Assembly: GCF_017115095.1 (NCBI RefSeq)
Contig: NZ_JABXKI010000251.1
Coordinates: 1 to 34,480 of the forward strand
Reading direction: 5' to 3'
DNA from: Nostoc sp. NMS4
GTDB lineage: Bacteria; Cyanobacteriota; Cyanobacteriia; Cyanobacteriales; Nostocaceae
Length of the DNA: 34,480 nucleotides
The notes beneath the pieces are model-generated. The model did not search any database and had not been told where the DNA came from. It was given only the letters and a program-made list of their open reading frames with translations. Within the stretch, counting starts at the first letter, position 1, and each line of letters starts with the position of its first letter. Positions 24,101 through 31,156 of the stretch are shown in pieces. A program made the translations under genes and the position numbers.

Positions 24101-24810
24101 TCGCTATCTGGTAAACTCACAGATAAATCCCCATCGGCCATTTTTTCTGCCAAATCAGAAATTTGCTTCAGAGGTACTGAGATATGCCTGGTCAAGGTGA
24201 ATCCAATTAAAGCTAACAGCAAAGAAAAGAAGGGTATACTATAGGCAATGCTGGCGAGGGTTTGCCGACCTGCTGCTTGTGCCTTCTCAGAGCGCTGTTT
24301 CAGCAGTATATTCTCCTCATTTTTCATCGCCTGGATAACTTTCTGGATATTATCCATCAGTCGCTTACCCTGGTCTGTCAAAACAGCTTTCTGAGAAGCT
24401 TCTAAACCTTGATTTTGCCGTAGCTCAATGACATTTTTCATTACAGCCATTCTCTCCGTTAGCAATGGCTGCAAAGAGTCAAGCCGATTTTGCTGATTGG
24501 GGTTATCTGCTGTTAATCTTTGAAGTTCGTTAAATTTTTGATTTATTACTTGAATAGCAGCATTATAAGGTTCTAAATAGCGCTGTTCTCCAGTGATAAT
24601 GTAACCGCGTTGTCCTGTCTCAGCATTTGTCAGTTGCAAGTTGAGGTCTTCAAGCTGACTTAACACCTGGTAAGTATGGCTTTCTTTGCGCGAAGTTTGA
24701 ATCAGCTCATTGGTGCTTTGATAGGAGATTAGACCAATGGTGGTCAGAGTTGCCAAACTCAAGGCAAAACTTACTCCAATTTTTGGACCAATCTTCAAAC
24801 GGTTCAACAT
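21190..24810 (-). CDS. hybrid sensor histidine kinase with three receiver domains (CHASE3-HAMP-GAF)
   Basis: A 1206-residue multidomain sensor. Order: TM1 (about 10-30); CHASE3 sensor domain (about 40-180) with NAETGQRGYIITGEQRYL; TM2 (about 185-207); HAMP (DLSVSLPDSDRQDEIGVLTR); GAF (about 280-420); a long Glu/Gln-rich coiled coil; HisKA with the phospho-acceptor His in FLANMSHELRTPLN; HATPase with DTGIGIP and GTGLGLSISREL; then REC1 (DAIMLDIHMPEMDGW), REC2 (DCMVLDLGLPDMSGF) and REC3 (IVLMDIMMPEMDGYE). All three RECs keep the acidic pocket and phospho-acceptor Asp. This layout suits a phosphorelay reading an extracytoplasmic cue. No Hpt domain is fused, so output goes to unseen partners. It seems to be transcribed alone. 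Confidence 0.93.
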   Translation of the reverse strand: MLNRLKIGPKIGVSFALSLATLTTIGLISYQSTNELIQTSRKESHTYQVLSQLEDLNLQLTNAETGQRGYIITGEQRYLEPYNAAIQVINQKFNELQRLTADNPNQQNRLDSLQPLLTERMAVMKNVIELRQNQGLEASQKAVLTDQGKRLMDNIQKVIQAMKNEENILLKQRSEKAQAAGRQTLASIAYSIPFFSLLLALIGFTLTRHISVPLKQISDLAEKMADGDLSVSLPDSDRQDEIGVLTRTFNQMIVNLRNTTQKNEEQNWLKSNLAEFTQMLQGQRNLESVAQTILSNLAPLVGASQGVFYVMDSIDDQPILKLLSSYAYKERKNLANEFRLGEGLVGQSALEKQRILLTEVPSDYIRITSGLGEAPPLNIIVLPILFEGQVNAVIELASFGPFNQLHLTFLEQLSENLGVFLNNIASQLQTQQLLEESVALTEELQTQQEELQQSNQRLEKQAQELEESQFLVKQSNEELQQLNEELEEKAELLEVQNREVARKNQEVERARQALEEKAEQLALSSKYKSEFLANMSHELRTPLNSLLILARLLADNSLNNLTAKQVEYSRTIYSAGTDLLELINDILDLAKIESGTMSLDIEQIALVDLETSLEQTFRQVAHNKELSFTIELDEKLPATIYNDSKRLQQVLKNLLANAFKFTEKGGVKLQITQVDNSMIAFAVSDTGIGIPAEKQKIIFEAFQQADGTTSRKYGGTGLGLSISRELAQLLGGRIELLSEPGQGSTFTLYLPRRQEKNGENITTPLEPITPIGTALTIKQVPKVENKPTIVDISPSVKVLPNLSNDIPDDREIIQPGDRILLIIEDDDKFARILLDMARQQGFKTIVALQSKQGLALAEQFKPDAIMLDIHMPEMDGWTVLDRLKHKPDTRHIPVHILSVDERQQRGLQLGAITYLQKPVSPEALTQVLTDIKGFLERQVKNLLIVEDDPVQAQSIMELIGNGDVQSTAVGTGAEALSILRSHHFDCMVLDLGLPDMSGFALIEQIKLEPKLLKLPIIVYTGKELSRQEETQLRGLAETIIIKNVRSPERLLDETALFLHRVQANLPQPKRQMLEQLHQTDPVLANRKILIVDDDLRNIFALTSFLESYQMQVLFAENGRDGIERLQTNPEINIVLMDIMMPEMDGYETTRAIRQLQQFRSLPIIALTAKAMPGDKEKCIEAGASDYITKPVDTEQLLSLLRVWLYR

Positions 24811-25341
24811 TATTCTAGGCAGGTATTCAAATTATGTCTGTTTTTGAGACTATTTTGATGATGTTTTGGCTATCCAAAATCAATGTCGGATATTTCGTTC
24901 TAGGATATGCCTAGTTTTTGGCACACCAAATATTATCATCTTTTTCAAGAGATAAACTTATTTTAAATAACTATAGTTATGAATATTCTATTGTAATGGT
25001 TAAATAACTTTGAGCTTAACAAAAAGGCTGAATAGTAAAATTAAGCAGCCGGATAGGGAAAACTAAATTTATGAAATCGCAATTTGTATAAATGCTAAAT
25101 ATAGTGGTTTTTGCGGTTGTTGTATATAACATCTATGGCAATTGTACATCACTCTATAGAGCAAGGGTAACTTTAGCGATCGCAAGCAACAAGCAATATT
25201 CATTCCACAGGAAAGTTGAGGTTTCAAAAGACAACCTATACCCATAGAACTATACAATACTAGTCTATAACAATACGCTAGTACTATAAATTATTAAGAA
25301 TATGCACAATCACGATGTTTCCTAAAACCTGTTGATATTAA
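24811..25341. other. intergenic region upstream of the hybrid kinase
   Basis: 531 AT-rich bases. One minus-strand frame at 25069-25257 is open but reads as low-complexity, Cys-rich sequence with no homology I recognise. I see no repeat, RNA gene or clear terminator. The kinase promoter must lie in the left part. Confidence 0.4.
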
Positions 25342-26235
25342 CTAGAAATTGGTGATAACCTGGCGATCGCTTCTAGCTCCATCAAGTTCAGATTGACTAT
25401 AAATACTAAAATGTTGAATCTTGTTACTCTCTAAAATAGCTTTTGCACCTGCTACATAGATATCAGTGCTTTTTAGTACTAATAGGTAATGACCAAGGGT
25501 CAGATGATGCTCATAATTTCTAACTAGCTCATCGGAGATTCCTAAAGGAATGTATTTATCTTGAGAACTGCTGATGTTTACCTCAAAAGTATCACTTAGG
25601 TTGCTTGTATTTTTAACAACTATTGATATTTGACTCATCGGGAAATCAGCAGTTCTCAGTTCAGTCAGCGCTCTTTCTGCATCTTGGCGGCTGTAAAAAA
25701 TACCAAGTGCGTGTTTATAGCGGCTATTTGGGGTGGAGTATGGCTCAAAGACTCCCCATTGTTGAATCTCACGGCGATTAAAAATCCTCTTGGCGAGACG
25801 AATTTCTATATCTATACCGTTTACTATCACCAAATAGTAACCTTTACAAACAAGATCGCTATAACCCTGTGCTGGCTTTTCAGAAATTCCTAAACTTACG
25901 AACAAGCCAGGTAAACCACCTGCTAAACTGGTAGCGATCGCAGTTACTTCCGCTCCGGCTAAGATGACTGGGCCTATACCAGGAACTACCAATAAGTTAG
26001 CAAAACCGTCTAAAGCATTACTAGTAACGGCTCCAGCAGCATCTTCTGAGGATGTATTGCCAGTGTATTCTTTAATTTCAACACCAGCAATATCACTTTG
26101 TTCTTCTGTATTCCGTGCAATAACAGAAACCTTGTGCATCGGAAAATTAGCAGCTTTTAGTTCCTGAAGTACCAATTGTGCATCGGAATACCCAGCGAAA
26201 ACTCCTATAGTTCTTCGCTCTTTTTCTAATGTCAT
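25342..26235 (-). CDS. stress-type protein with two YflT-like repeats and a glycine-rich hydrophobic middle
   Basis: A 297-residue protein. Residues 8-42 (TIGVFAGYSDAQLVLQELKA, ANFPMHKVSVIARN) and about 173-210 (ALGIFYSRQDAERALTELRT, ADFPMSQISIVVKN) are clearly duplicated, each resembling the general stress protein 17M/YflT module. Between them, residues 85-125 (LLVVPGIGPVILAGAEVTAI, ATSLAGGLPG) look like a glycine-zipper membrane-associating segment, and a GYYLVIVNG or GHYLLVLKS strand closes each half. Function is unproven; family members are induced by stress. A GlsB/YeaQ-type gene follows 58 bases upstream in the window, supporting a stress role. Confidence 0.65.
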   Translation of the reverse strand: MTLEKERRTIGVFAGYSDAQLVLQELKAANFPMHKVSVIARNTEEQSDIAGVEIKEYTGNTSSEDAAGAVTSNALDGFANLLVVPGIGPVILAGAEVTAIATSLAGGLPGLFVSLGISEKPAQGYSDLVCKGYYLVIVNGIDIEIRLAKRIFNRREIQQWGVFEPYSTPNSRYKHALGIFYSRQDAERALTELRTADFPMSQISIVVKNTSNLSDTFEVNISSSQDKYIPLGISDELVRNYEHHLTLGHYLLVLKSTDIYVAGAKAILESNKIQHFSIYSQSELDGARSDRQVITNF

Positions 26236-26293
26236 TTTATCGGTTTATTGCAGTTAGAAGTGATTCCCAAAACTGTTAGCTAATTTGAGGTAA

Positions 26294-26572
26294 TTACACA
26301 GCTCGACGAGTTAGTAAACCCCAAAGGAAAATCAGGATCATTGCACCAATAACAGCAAATAAAATGCTACCCAGAGACAAGGCTCCTACAGATGCGGCGG
26401 CTGCTGAACCACTTCCTAATAACACTTGACCCAAATAACCACCAAATACGGCTCCAAGGATTCCTAATATAATGGTAGAGATAATACCGCCACCTTGGGT
26501 TCCAGGATAAAATAACTTAGCTAACGCACCTGCGATTAAACCCAAAACCAACCAAGCAATAATGTTAGTCAT
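26294..26572 (-). CDS. GlsB/YeaQ/YmgE-family stress-response membrane protein
   Basis: A 92-residue, three-helix membrane protein of the transglycosylase-associated family: IIAWLVLGLIAGALAKLFYP, GIISTIILGILGAVFGGYLG and a C-terminal helix ILFAVIGAMILIFLWGLL. The GALAKLFYPGTQGGG turn is the family signature. These proteins are stress-induced in many bacteria, with no established activity. On the minus strand it precedes the YflT-like gene by 58 bases, so the two may share a transcript. Confidence 0.88.
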   Translation of the reverse strand: MTNIIAWLVLGLIAGALAKLFYPGTQGGGIISTIILGILGAVFGGYLGQVLLGSGSAAAASVGALSLGSILFAVIGAMILIFLWGLLTRRAV

Positions 26573-26744
26573 ATAATTTCTCCTTCACTGAGAATCTGCT
26601 TTGTTTGCATTTGACTATTTCATATTAAAGTTCGCCAACAGAATTTTCGATCTATCTAGAGAACTAATCTCAAAAATCTTTAGATATTTAAAGGAATAAT
26701 TTCGATCCAAACGGATTTGATCTGATTTGTCATAAAATTTACCA

Positions 26745-26759
26745 CCCGATGCTTTCGGG
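26745..26759 (-). terminator. short stem after rsmI
   Basis: CCCGA and TCGGG pair around a five-base loop, seven bases beyond the rsmI stop. There is no proper T-run on the minus strand (TGGTAAATTTT follows), so efficiency would be low. Confidence 0.3.
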
Positions 26760-26765
26760 GGACTT

Positions 26766-27626
26766 TTAAGACTCAGGATTGAAGACGATAGAAAGAGCTA
26801 GTTGATAGAGTTGGCGACGGGGAAGGGAAGTAAATTTTGCTAACTGACGACTAGCTTGTGAGCGTGATATTCCTTGACTAATTAACTGCTTCAATTCGGC
26901 TTTCAATTCTTCTTCTGTGAGTTGGGGCTGACTTAGGGAAATTCCTGCTACTACTAATGTATATTCACCTTGGGGTTCTCGTTGGGTATAGTGAGCGATC
27001 GCTTCGGCAATTGTCCCCCGCCAAAATTCCTCATACAATTTAGTTAACTCCCGTCCTAGCACAATTTGGCGATCGCTTCCCCAAACTTCTGCTAAGTCTT
27101 GTAAAGTATCTCGCAATCGGTGAGGCGATTCATAGAAAATCAATGTGCGAGATTCTGTTTGCAGAGATTCTAAATGTTCTTGTCTCTGTTGACTTTTCGC
27201 CGGGAGAAAGCCTTCAAAGACAAACCTATCCGTTGGTAATCCAGCTGCACTCAAAGCGGTAATTGCTGCACTAGCGCCAGGAATGGGAACTACAGTAATT
27301 CCCGTCTGAATACAGGCTTTTATCAATTCATATCCAGGATCGGAAATTCCTGGCATTCCAGCATCACTTACCAGAGCGATCGCTTTATGATTAACTAAAT
27401 GCTCTAATAATTCTGGGATACGGCTGGTACGATTATGTTCGTGGTAACTCACCTGGGGAGTCTTAACTTGAAAATGCTGTAGCAGTTTCCCTGTATGGCG
27501 CGTGTCTTCCGCAGCAATGATATCTACAGTTTGCAAAATTCGCACCGCCCGAAAGGTGATATCTTCCAGATTGCCAATTGGTGTGCCGACAACGTAAAGT
27601 GTTCCTGGTTTTGGATCGGTTTGCAT
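26766..27626 (-). CDS. rsmI: 16S rRNA (cytidine(1402)-2'-O)-methyltransferase
   Basis: A 286-residue tetrapyrrole-methylase-fold enzyme that methylates the ribose of C1402 in 16S rRNA with SAM, tuning decoding at the P site. Signatures: GTLYVVGTPIGNLEDITFRA (8-27), AAEDTRHTGKLLQHF, ALVSDAGMPGISDPGYEL, and PIPGASAAITALSAAGL. The C-terminal LKAELKQLISQGISRSQASR is the usual helical tail. Length is normal. Its promoter lies in the repeat-rich gap shared with the divergent PfkB gene. Confidence 0.95.
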   Translation of the reverse strand: MQTDPKPGTLYVVGTPIGNLEDITFRAVRILQTVDIIAAEDTRHTGKLLQHFQVKTPQVSYHEHNRTSRIPELLEHLVNHKAIALVSDAGMPGISDPGYELIKACIQTGITVVPIPGASAAITALSAAGLPTDRFVFEGFLPAKSQQRQEHLESLQTESRTLIFYESPHRLRDTLQDLAEVWGSDRQIVLGRELTKLYEEFWRGTIAEAIAHYTQREPQGEYTLVVAGISLSQPQLTEEELKAELKQLISQGISRSQASRQLAKFTSLPRRQLYQLALSIVFNPES

Positions 27627-27650
27627 GAGTAAGAATTAGGAGAGACGATT

Positions 27651-27765
27651 TGTAGAGACGCGATTCATCGCGTCTGTCTTTGTAGAGAAGCAATAAATCG
27701 TACAAGAGAGACGCGATAAATCGCGTCTGTACAAGAGAAATGCGATTCATCGCCTCTGTACAAGA
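27651..27765. repeat. GAGACGCGAT(N)ATCGCGTCT hairpin repeats, three to four copies
   Basis: Units built on TTGTAGAGACGCGATTCATC recur with AGACGCGAT and ATCGCGTCT arms (for example 27709-27717 with 27720-27728). A shorter copy at 27682-27700 and a degenerate copy at 27740-27757 accompany them. This repeat family is widespread in cyanobacterial intergenic DNA. It fills the divergent spacer between rsmI and the PfkB gene. Confidence 0.7.
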
Positions 27766-27810
27766 ATTAAAAATAATAATTTATGCACCTATACGAAACA
27801 TATATGATAA

Positions 27811-28704
27811 ATGGATAATCTAAAATCCAAAATCCAAAACCCAAAATCGAATCGTGGATTATTTGTAGGTTTAGTAACCTTAGATTTAATTTACCTGGCT
27901 GACTCTACCCCGAAAAATAATCAGAAGATTGTCGCTACTGACTATACTGTAGCCGCAGGGGGCCCAGCAACAAACGCGGCTGTAACTTTCAATTATTTAG
28001 GAAATCAGGCTACAGTCTTAGGTATAGTGGGTTCTCACCCCATGACACAGCTAATTCGAGGTGACTTGGCAAATTACAAAGTTGCGATCGCAGACCTTGA
28101 GCCTACCACTGATTTAGTACCGCCTGTATCTTCGATTATTGTCACGCAAGCCACGGGTGAACGAGCAGTGGTTTCGATCAATGCTCTCAAAACTCAAGCT
28201 AGCAGCGCATCTATTTCCGCAGATATTTTGCAAAATCTCGATATCGTACTGATTGATGGGCATCAGATGGCGGTTAGTTATTCCATAGCCCAAATAGCTA
28301 AAGCCAATAATATCCCAGTAGTAATCGATGGTGGTAGTTGGAAGCCTGGATTTGAGCAAATTCTACCCTTTGTAGATTATGCCATCTGTTCGGCTAATTT
28401 TTATCCCCCCAACTGCCAGACTGGAGAAGACGTTTTTAGCTATCTCAGTGGATTTGATATTCCTCACATCGCCATTACCCACGGACAAGAACCAATTGAA
28501 TACTTCAGTGGCAAAAAAACTGGTATCGTAGATGTGCCGCAGATTCAAGCGGTTGATACATTAGGGGCGGGAGATATTTTCCACGGTGCTTTCTGTCATT
28601 ACATTTTAAGGGAAAGTTTCACTGATGCATTGGCACTGGCTGCTAATATTGCTGCTGATTCCTGTAAATTTTTTGGGACTCGGCGCTGGATGGATTTAAA
28701 ATAA
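27811..28704 (+). CDS. PfkB-family sugar kinase
   Basis: A 297-residue ribokinase-like enzyme. The core begins at about residue 16 (GLFVGLVTLDLIYLAD), then comes the sugar-binding GGPATNAAVTFNYLGNQ, and the C-terminal anion hole DTLGAGDIFHGAF with the catalytic Asp. Substrate cannot be told; candidates include ribose, fructose or a nucleoside. The first 14 residues are encoded by a repeat of the type AAAATCC (27821-27848), so the N-terminus is probably not ancestral, although no better start is visible. A CysQ-like gene follows 87 bases later on the same strand. Confidence 0.82.
   Translation: MDNLKSKIQNPKSNRGLFVGLVTLDLIYLADSTPKNNQKIVATDYTVAAGGPATNAAVTFNYLGNQATVLGIVGSHPMTQLIRGDLANYKVAIADLEPTTDLVPPVSSIIVTQATGERAVVSINALKTQASSASISADILQNLDIVLIDGHQMAVSYSIAQIAKANNIPVVIDGGSWKPGFEQILPFVDYAICSANFYPPNCQTGEDVFSYLSGFDIPHIAITHGQEPIEYFSGKKTGIVDVPQIQAVDTLGAGDIFHGAFCHYILRESFTDALALAANIAADSCKFFGTRRWMDLK
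27821..27848. repeat. AAAATCC-type repeat encoding the PfkB N-terminus
   Basis: Four imperfect units of AAAATCC or AAAACCC follow the start codon. The same kind of repeat is common in intergenic cyanobacterial DNA. Here it is read as KSKIQNPKSN. Confidence 0.6.
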
Positions 28705-28791
28705 TTCGTAATTCGTAATTATTTAAACTAACTAAGTACCGCTGTGCTTCCCTAATCACGTTATACATATTTTTAGATCGGGTCAAATTTA

Positions 28792-29649
28792 ATGAAAGAC
28801 TTACAAGAAATATTAGCGATCGCTCGTGATATCGGTTGGGGTGCAGCAGATATACTGCGATCGTATTACCACGGCACTGCAAAAGACCCTGACTTAGAAG
28901 TACAATATAAAGAAAATGAACCTGTCACCGTTGCCGATGTAGCTGTGAGTCAATACATTTTGCAGAGGCTACAAGCAACTTTGGGTAACGAAGATTTTGC
29001 TTATATCAGCGAAGAAACTTATCAATCACCAAGTAGTAAACAAGCTTCTGCCCCTTGGGTATGGATAATCGATCCTTTGGATGGCACACGAGACTTTATT
29101 GAAAAAACTGGCGACTATGCAGTTCATATTGCCTTAGTTAAGGAAACACGCCCAGTTTTGGCAGTGGTGGCAGTACCAGAGGCTCAAAAGTTATATTATG
29201 CGATCAAAGGCGGGGGTACATTTGTCGAAACTCGTGATGGTTCTGTCCCTTTACAAGTGTCGTCGGGTAAACGAGTTGAGGATTTAACCTTAGTTGTTAG
29301 TCGCTCTCACCGCAACCAACGCTTAGATCGCTTACTACAAAACTTACCCTGTCAAAATCAGAAATCTGTCGGTAGTGTCGGCTGTAAAATCGCCACCATT
29401 GTCGAGCAACAGGCAGATATTTACATTTCCCTTTCTGGTAAGTCTGCGCCCAAAGATTGGGATATAGCAGCCCCAGAACTGATTTTAACAGAAGCTGGTG
29501 GTAAATTTACTCACTTCGATGGCACGCCGTTGCAGTATAACACTGGTGATATCAATCAATGGGGAGGTTTACTAGCTAGTAATGGTGAATATCACGAAGT
29601 CTTATGTAAGAAAGCAGAAGCCATTTTAGCCGAGTTTGACCAGAGCTAA
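28792..29649 (+). CDS. inositol-phosphatase-family enzyme, CysQ-like 3'(2'),5'-bisphosphate nucleotidase
   Basis: A 285-residue FIG-superfamily, Mg-dependent phosphatase. Metal-binding blocks are visible: ISEET, WIIDPLDGTRDFIEKTGDY and KDWDIAAPELILTEAGG. The spacing and DGTRDF suit CysQ, which recycles 3'-phosphoadenosine 5'-phosphate from sulfate assimilation; inositol monophosphatase or another sugar phosphatase cannot be excluded. Start ATG 28792 gives MKDLQEILAIARDIGWGAAD, a normal N-terminus. It may be cotranscribed with the PfkB gene. Confidence 0.82.
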   Translation: MKDLQEILAIARDIGWGAADILRSYYHGTAKDPDLEVQYKENEPVTVADVAVSQYILQRLQATLGNEDFAYISEETYQSPSSKQASAPWVWIIDPLDGTRDFIEKTGDYAVHIALVKETRPVLAVVAVPEAQKLYYAIKGGGTFVETRDGSVPLQVSSGKRVEDLTLVVSRSHRNQRLDRLLQNLPCQNQKSVGSVGCKIATIVEQQADIYISLSGKSAPKDWDIAAPELILTEAGGKFTHFDGTPLQYNTGDINQWGGLLASNGEYHEVLCKKAEAILAEFDQS

Positions 29650-29996
29650 TGGGGCATTTGAGGAAGAATATTTTCTAATTTGCTTTTAAGATAGTATGGT
29701 ATGATTAATTCCAGTACCGATAATAATCTTTACTCCTGAGTCCACAACTGAGTTTTCAAAACACTAACATACCTGGGCGATCGCTAGTTGATTCCCATTT
29801 CCTGTTAAAAGTGTAACTTTGATAATATAAGCAATAAAAGCCAGTCTACGGAAAGTCTGCAAACCTGCATTCAAGGTTTGATTTGTGAATAAAATTCACT
29901 ATTAGACGATATTCTAAAGACTTAAGGCTGTGCTAGACTCATGGACATAAAGATTATTTTCGGTTGAGTAACTAGTTTTGATTTCCAAAAACCTTC
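29650..29996. other. intergenic region upstream of the RRM gene
   Basis: About 350 bases without a gene. It contains a short hairpin (AAACCT/AGGTTT near 29862-29880) and probably the RRM gene promoter; I could not fix a clear -10/-35 pair. The part nearest the gene forms the hairpin listed separately. Confidence 0.35.
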
Positions 29997-30035
29997 TCTC
30001 CGAATTTAACTCTCTACACTCCCTGAATTCGGAGA
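29997..30035 (+). promoter_or_regulatory. 5'-UTR hairpin covering the RRM gene's Shine-Dalgarno
   Basis: TCTCCGAATT (29997-30006) pairs perfectly with AATTCGGAGA (30026-30035). A U-G and an A-U pair can extend it inward, leaving a 15-base loop. The right arm contains GGAG (30031-30034), the only good ribosome binding site, six bases before ATG 30041. The stem therefore can hide the ribosome site. Confidence 0.55.
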
Positions 30036-30040
30036 TTTCT

Positions 30041-30355
30041 ATGTCAATTTACGTCGGAAACCTGTCCTATCAGGTTACAGAAGAGGACTTAAAGCAGGCC
30101 TTTGCAGAATACGGAACAGTAAATCGTGTTCAACTACCCACAGACCGGGAAACAGGCAGGCCGCGTGGGTTCGCTTTTGTGGAAATGGAATCAGACACAC
30201 AAGAACAAGCTGCCATTGATGCACTTGATGGTGCTGAGTGGATGGGACGTGACTTGAAAGTGAACAAAGCCAAACCTCGTGAGGAAAGAAGCAACTCCTC
30301 TCGTGGTAGTTGGGGTGGCGGTAATAATGCCCGTCGCAACAATAATCGTTACTAA
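30041..30355 (+). CDS. rbp: small RRM-type RNA-binding protein (cyanobacterial Rbp)
   Basis: A 104-residue protein with one RNA recognition motif. RNP2 is IYVGNL (3-8) and RNP1 is RGFAFVEM (42-49). After the RRM (to about residue 80) comes a short Gly/Asn/Arg/Ser tail ending NNARRNNNRY. This matches the cyanobacterial RbpA group, several of which are cold-induced and are thought to act on mRNA stability or localisation. ATG 30041 is chosen because GGAG stands just upstream and MSIYVGNL is the family's standard start; the frame is open farther upstream. The 5' leader is structured. Confidence 0.92.
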   Translation: MSIYVGNLSYQVTEEDLKQAFAEYGTVNRVQLPTDRETGRPRGFAFVEMESDTQEQAAIDALDGAEWMGRDLKVNKAKPREERSNSSRGSWGGGNNARRNNNRY

Positions 30356-30385
30356 GTCGATTTCTGAAAATTTCACATTTGAGTC

Positions 30386-30430
30386 TCCAGCAGATAAAGC
30401 CAAAAGCCCAATTCTGCTGGAATATTTTAG
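30386..30430 (+). terminator. likely terminator of the RRM gene
   Basis: TCCAGCAG (30386-30393) and CTGCTGGA (30414-30421) form an 8-bp stem with a 20-base loop, followed by ATATTTTAG. It lies 31 bases after the stop. The loop is long and the T-run short, so confidence is moderate. Confidence 0.5.
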
Positions 30431-30533
30431 TTTGTATCTAGCCTTAAACTAATCAGATGCAAGAGCGCCAGTCCAGTAGAAGTAATTGACAAAAAGTACA
30501 GTTTTTGCAGAAATTACGATCCTTTCCTTATGC

Positions 30534-30971
30534 TCAGACTTTAGTGTAATTACTAATGACCTTAGCTAAATCTGGCACTGCTTCTTCTACATGCTTTTTG
30601 GCTGAACCGCGAAGTTTTTCATAGGTTCCTCGCACGATTTGGCGCTTTGCATTCTTGACTCTCGCATCAGTAACACCCAATAGCGCGTCTGCCGTATCAG
30701 AGCGATTCGCACTCAAATATTCAACTGGGTCGCCTTTCTCTACGCCTTGACTCCAGATGGGATCGAGAGCGATAAAGCATTGCGGTAATATCTGCTCAAC
30801 GACATAGGGAATGTACCCTGGCTTAACCCCCTTTAAAGCAGCGAAGGCAGTTTTCAAAGCGATGCCGCTCATGCCTGACTTGGATGCAAGCTGTCCTTCA
30901 ATCATGTTGCAACAATCATCTATGACCATAGCCTTTTTAGTCGGGTTCAAAAGTCCGTCGCTAAGTCCCAT
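30534..30971 (-). CDS. uncharacterised conserved-looking protein (DUF6918-like)
   Basis: A 145-residue soluble protein, MGLSDGLLNPTKKAMVIDDC at the start, then a run GMSGIALKTAFAALKGVKPG and a helical C-terminal half with VTDARVKNAKRQIVRGTYEK and LRGSAKKHVEEAVPDLA. No signal peptide, membrane helix or catalytic motif is visible. It recalls a family seen in actinobacteria and cyanobacteria that I believe is catalogued as DUF6918, but I am not certain. It is monocistronic, lying between the RRM gene and the RND pump and facing the former tail to tail. Confidence 0.65.
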   Translation of the reverse strand: MGLSDGLLNPTKKAMVIDDCCNMIEGQLASKSGMSGIALKTAFAALKGVKPGYIPYVVEQILPQCFIALDPIWSQGVEKGDPVEYLSANRSDTADALLGVTDARVKNAKRQIVRGTYEKLRGSAKKHVEEAVPDLAKVISNYTKV

Positions 30972-31156
30972 TTCACTCTTCCTTATCTAAGTACTTAATT
31001 TCTATTCGACTAATTTTTTAGTAAGCAGGAAATTACAGAAAATGGTATCAGAGTTAATTGAAATTTGCTCAGTAAACAAGTTCGTAGTAAGAACTTTAAT
31101 CCTGACTACGAACCCTCAAAACTAGACACTTTGCTAGAGAGACTTAAGAGCAAAAA

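Noticed and set aside
25069-25257. Minus-strand frame of 62 codons
   Set aside because: No ribosome site or recognisable features; composition looks like random intergenic sequence.
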